A stretch of 64,000 bases of DNA, from positions 16,163,215 through 16,227,214 of the forward strand of contig OX328112.1 of the NCBI GenBank assembly GCA_946811185.2, written 5' to 3'. The position numbers and the translations under genes are program-made. The notes under the pieces are model-generated. The model was not told the origin of the DNA and did not search any database. It saw only the letters and a list, made by a program, of their open reading frames with translations. The stretch is from Hippopus hippopus (Eukaryota > Mollusca > Bivalvia > Cardiida > Cardiidae). This document shows positions 61,246 through 64,000 of this stretch, piece after piece. Within the stretch, counting starts at the first letter, position 1. The number at the start of each line of letters is the position of its first letter.

Positions 61246-62090
61246 CAGGGGTGTAGAAATCTCAAAACAAAAATTTCTACTTGTCCACGGACAAGTAAAT
61301 TAAAAAAGTCCACTTGTTCGCCAGTGCGGCTTACTTGTCCAAAACAAAACAGTTTTAAATTGCATTCAACCACGCCTTGTTAAAAAGACTCTGTCTTGTT
61401 TGTCATATTCCTGGTCGCGGTACGTTTTATTTTTACGTTTGGAGCCGCCGAATGCTTCCGAGGTCTCAGACTCCTCACATTCCGTTTGCTTCAAACATTG
61501 AACTATAAAAAAGACGATCCCTTTTCTCCGATTTTACGCATCAGTTGATTGCTATATCGCAAATTGTTTCGGTTTGAGACAGTTTCCGGCAGAGGAGATA
61601 ATGCCTAAACAACGGCCCATTCGCACAGAAGCTGTACCATCAGATTAAAATATTCACATGGTTCTATATGACATTGTTGTAAAAGATCTTTGAATTGGAG
61701 CAAGAATAACAAAAATGAAAATATTTTATTCCACATTGGTGATCTTGAAAGTATTCAGACGTTTTCCGAAGCAAGAAAATCAACGTGCAAAAACTGCAGC
61801 ATATTATACCGAACGTGTCGTATCCGGTGAATGCAGAGGTACACCAAATGTGTATTTGGGGTTTCCAGAATTCAGGGATCATCTCAAGCTGCTGTTTAGC
61901 ATTCGAAATGTCATTTTGTGCAAAAGGTTAACATCTTCATTTCACCGCTTAGTGTTTACAACAGATATCTGTTTCAAAATCCTCCCCTATTTTCTACTTG
62001 TCCGTGGACAACTAAATTGAAAAAAGTCACTTGTCCGACGCCAAATTTTCCCGAGTCGGACGAGTCAGACCAAGGACTTCCGCACCCCTG
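61246..62090. mobile_element. 845-bp hAT-like element with 5-bp target duplication
   Basis: Termini CAGGGGTGTAGAAATCTC and 'gacttccgcacccctg' are inverted. Subterminal 'acttgtccacggacaagt' and 'acttgtccgtggacaact' words repeat inside both ends. The flanks are CTCCA on both sides (61241-61245 and 62091-62095), restoring 'tatgctccagacaaaaacc' of the array. A 101-codon frame at 61715-62020 has no recognised domain; no DDE or BED/hATC motif is visible. CAGGGGTG ends suggest hAT, some lineages of which make 5-6 bp duplications. Confidence 0.65.
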
Positions 62091-62099
62091 CTCCAGACA

Positions 62100-63712
62100 A
62101 AAACCAAAATTCAAAATTTACAGAGTGAAATAACTTTAAAACTAGTGGGAATAGAGTTATGTTTCTTGTACAATGCACTTCTCACTAATGTGGTCTATCT
62201 GTATATGAAGATTGAAGTCACTAGGAAGTTTTGCCACAAACAAAAATCTAAAGTTAAAATTTACAAAGGGCAATAACCCTGAAAGTTATGCCCTGGACAA
62301 AAAAACCAAAGTTAAAACTTACAAAGGGCAATAATTCTAAATATAGTGGGAATAGAGTTAGGGTTCTTCTACAATGCACTTCTCTTGAATGTGGCCTATC
62401 TGTATATGAAGTTTGAAAATTCTAGCTTTTTTACTTTGGAAGTTATGCCCCGGACAAAAATTTAAAGTTAAAATTTACAAAGGGCACTAACCCCAAAAAT
62501 AGTTGGGATACAGTTATGGTTCTTGTACACTGCACTTCTCCATTACGTGATCTATCTGTTTGTGAAGTTAGAAGATACTAGCTTCTATACTTTCGAAGTT
62601 ATGCCCCGGAAAAAAATCCAAAGTTAAAATTTACAAAGGGCAATAACTCTAAAAAAAAGTGGGAATAGAGTTATTGTTCTTGTACACTGCACTTCTCCTT
62701 AATGTGGCCTATCTGTAGATGAAGTTTGAAGTTACTAGCTTTTTTACTTTGGAAGTTTTTGCTGGACAAAGATTTCAAGGTAAAATTTAAAAGGGGCAAT
62801 AACCCCAAAAATAAATGGGAAAGAGTTATGGTTCTTGTACGCTGCACTTCTCTTTTGTGTGATCTGTGTGTGATGTTTGAAGTTACTACCTTCTTCACTT
62901 TCTAAGTTATGCCCTGGACAAAAAAACCAAAGTTAAAATTTACAAAGGGCAATAACTCTATATATAGTGGGAATAGAGTTATGGTTCTTCTACAGTGCAC
63001 TTCTCTTGAATGTGGCCTATCTGTATATGAAGTTTGAAAATACTAGCTTTTTTACTTTGGAAGTTATGCCCCGGACAAAAATTTAAAGTTAAAATTTACA
63101 AAGGGCAATAACCTCAAAAATAGTTGGAATAGAGTTATGGTTCTTGAACACTGCACTTCTCCATTATGTGATCTATCTGTGTGTGAAGTTAGAAGTTACT
63201 AGCTTCTATACTTTCGAAGTAATGCCCCGGAAAAAAATCCAAAGTTAAAATTTACAAAGGGCAATAACTTTAAAAAGAAGTGGAAATAGAGTTATTGTTC
63301 TTGTACACTGCACTTCTCCTTAATGTGGCCTATCTGTAGATGAAGTTTGAAGTTACTAGCTTTTTTACTTTGGAAGTTTTTGCTGGACAAAAATTTCGAG
63401 TTAAAATTTAAAAAGGACAATAACCCCAAAAATAAATGGGAAAGAGTTATGGTTCTTGTACACTGCACTTCTCTTTTATGTGATCTATCTGTGTGTGAAG
63501 TTTGAAGTTACTACCTTCTATACTTTCTAAGTTATGCCCTGGACAAAAAAAAAAACCAAAGTTAAAATTTACAAAGGGCAATAACCCCAAAAATAGTTAG
63601 GACAGAGTTATGGTTCTTGTACACTGCACTTCTCCATTATGTGATCTATCTGTGTGTGAAATTTGAAGTTACTAGCTTCTATCACTTTGGAATTTATGCC
63701 CCGGACAAGCTT
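62100..63712 (+). repeat. ~156-bp tandem array with four-unit higher-order period
   Basis: About ten units, each with 'agttaaaatttacaaagggc', 'gagttatggttcttgtacac', 'tgcacttctc' and 'tatgcccyggacaaa'. The unit marker falls at about 62288, 62446, 62602, 62758, 62911, 63067, 63223, 63380, 63534 and 63697. Variants repeat every fourth unit (about 622 bp). Confidence 0.9.
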
Positions 63713-63715
63713 TTC

Positions 63716-63765
63716 ATGACACACGGACGGACAGACGGACAGATGGATGGACGGACGGACAAGGT
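63716..63765 (+). repeat. GGAC/GGAT short tandem run
   Basis: Degenerate (acgg)n / (gacagacg)n tract closing the array, as at 13110-13138 on the opposite strand. Confidence 0.8.
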
Positions 63766-63790
63766 TACTCCAGTATACCCCCCCCAACGT

Positions 63791-64000
63791 CGTATGTAAA
63801 ATGTTTAATTTCAGGAGGAGATAATAGTAAAAATTGGAATTTAACAAGAAACCCCCTTTTTCCATGACACAGCGTCAAATTGGAAAACTGAGAAAAACAC
63901 ATTGGCACAACATCCTAAGGAGTTCATATATGAAGTTTCATCCAATTTGGTCCCGGGGTTGTGGAGATATGGCTTCCGACGGACAGACGGACGAAGAGGC
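63791..64000 (+). repeat. Start of another dispersed repeat
   Basis: 'catatatgaagtttcatccaatttggt' (in part) and a closing 'gacggacagacggacgaaga' are typical of a further array-type repeat that continues outside the window. Confidence 0.35.

Larger units (their letters stand above)
60784..63790 (-). mobile_element. Large tandem-array element, third Helentron-like family (tentative)
   Basis: Starts directly after a TM1 TTAA with acaagagctgtcgtagacag. On the minus strand this end reads ctgtctacgacagctcttgt, a hairpin followed by CTCTTGT, as in the other Helentron-like elements here. The far end (about 63700-63790) has a gga-cgga-cgg run then 'actccagtatacccccccc'. The body is the ~156-bp tandem array described separately, interrupted by 61246-62090. 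The other terminus is not certain. Confidence 0.4.

Noticed and set aside
61715..62020. 101-codon frame in the 845-bp element as a transposase
   Set aside because: No catalytic or zinc-finger motif is visible, and the length is far too short for a hAT transposase. At most it is a remnant or chance frame.

Overview
The window is eukaryotic, AT-rich, intron-bearing DNA dominated by short non-autonomous transposons. It most resembles a bivalve mollusc genome. Supporting signs are tRNA-derived SINEs with 12-14 bp target duplications, a mollusc-type non-LTR retrotransposon 3' end, and several families of repeats with internal tandem arrays that end in an 'agggccatcatggccct'-type hairpin followed by CTTGT. 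The species call is inference from repeat style; no marker gene settles it.

Only one convincing protein-coding gene is present: a minus-strand 1067-codon uninterrupted ORF (42588-45791). It encodes a long, mostly disordered protein with four C2H2 zinc fingers (three of them EGR/Zif268-like), a consensus CtBP-binding PLDLS motif, and repeated SFES motifs. A strong splice acceptor lies just upstream (45826-45827), so the coding exon follows an intron. The best donor I can find is at 56097-56096, inside a 922-bp foldback transposon with a perfect 8-bp target duplication. This suggests a transposon-embedded 5' exon, which is hypothetical.

Layout. 1-15 kb: a mariner transposase fragment, a LINE 3' remnant, a SINE, foldbacks, and two Helentron-like tandem-array elements (11.56-12.93 and 13.06-14.19 kb). 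The second of these is nested in a long-TIR element. 15-32 kb: a rising density of a TTAA-flanked palindromic MITE (called TM1 here), mixed with a second TTAA hairpin family (TM2) and SINE debris. 32.2-33.5 kb: another Helentron-like element in the opposite orientation. 35-42.5 kb: TM1 copies almost end to end, several sharing one TTAA. 42.6-45.8 kb: the zinc-finger coding exon. 45.8-56.1 kb: its putative first intron, packed with TM1 copies in both orientations, a 46-bp minisatellite and nested insertions. 56.6-60.8 kb: more TM1 and SINEs. 60.8-64 kb: a tandem array of ~156-bp units with a four-unit higher-order period, interrupted by an 845-bp hAT-like element.

Names used: TM1 = TTAA-flanked MITE of about 220-240 bp with a 67-bp central palindrome, end A (reads ..TTTACCA.ACGACAAAATTTTAGAC) and end B (reads ..TTTACCACACAATCCCGA); '+' means end A is on the left. 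TM2 = TTAA-flanked hairpin family with a GTAGATCAAGATCAGACTGC core. All repeat boundaries were read by eye and may be off by several bases; those with stated TTAA or target duplications are exact.
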